DNA of 6,228 nucleotides from positions 1 to 6,228 of the forward strand of contig CAIVOB010000056.1 of assembly GCA_903907475.1 (NCBI GenBank), written 5' to 3'. This document shows, piece after piece, positions 6,228 through 6,228 of the stretch (position 1 is its first letter; every line of letters starts with the position of its first letter). The notes beneath the pieces were generated by a model. It was not told where the DNA came from. It did no database searches and saw nothing but the letters and a program-made list of their open reading frames with translations. Position numbers and translations under genes: made by a program. This DNA is from Candidatus Omnitrophota bacterium. Lineage in GTDB: Bacteria > Omnitrophota > Gorgyraeia > Gygaellales > Profunditerraquicolaceae.

Positions 6228-6228
6228 C

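Overview
The window is a single, very tightly packed, leftward-transcribed bacterial housekeeping gene cluster. In transcription order (right to left) it holds radA (5' end broken), a YacL-like membrane PIN/TRAM protein, ispD, ispF, cysE, cysS, tmk and holB (C-terminus beyond the left edge). All eight genes are on the minus strand. Junctions are either overlaps (1, 11 and 14 nt) or gaps of at most 12 nt, so there is no room for an internal terminator or a conventional intergenic promoter. No tRNA, rRNA, CRISPR array, insertion sequence or plus-strand gene could be supported, and there is no gene-free stretch of 300 bases.

The base composition is moderately AT-rich, and clear Shine-Dalgarno sequences precede most starts. 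The host uses the MEP (non-mevalonate) isoprenoid pathway. The order radA / PIN-TRAM / ispD / ispF / cysE / cysS is the one known from Bacillus and relatives, but without disA and gltX, and with tmk-holB appended. A non-Firmicute, possibly uncultured lineage (Omnitrophota or Elusimicrobiota-like) is a guess from the mixture of features; the sequence does not prove it.

Region by region: 1-828 is holB (clamp-loader delta prime); 815-1423 is thymidylate kinase; 1436-2836 is cysteinyl-tRNA synthetase; 2849-3529 is serine O-acetyltransferase with an unusual N-terminal hydrophobic segment; 3532-4014 and 4004-4690 are two MEP-pathway enzymes; 4690-5670 is the membrane-anchored PIN/TRAM protein; 5683 to about 6132 is the C-terminal Lon-like domain of RadA. 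The last roughly 95 bases (to 6228) do not continue RadA. They carry a different, hydrophobic reading frame resembling the end of an FtsX/MacB-type ABC transporter permease.

Functionally the cluster mixes DNA replication and repair (radA, holB), nucleotide supply (tmk), isoprenoid precursor synthesis (ispD, ispF) and cysteine synthesis and charging (cysE, cysS). I found no convincing new multi-gene system. The points most worth checking are the radA break, which could be a rearrangement or an assembly chimera, and the extended N-terminus of CysE.
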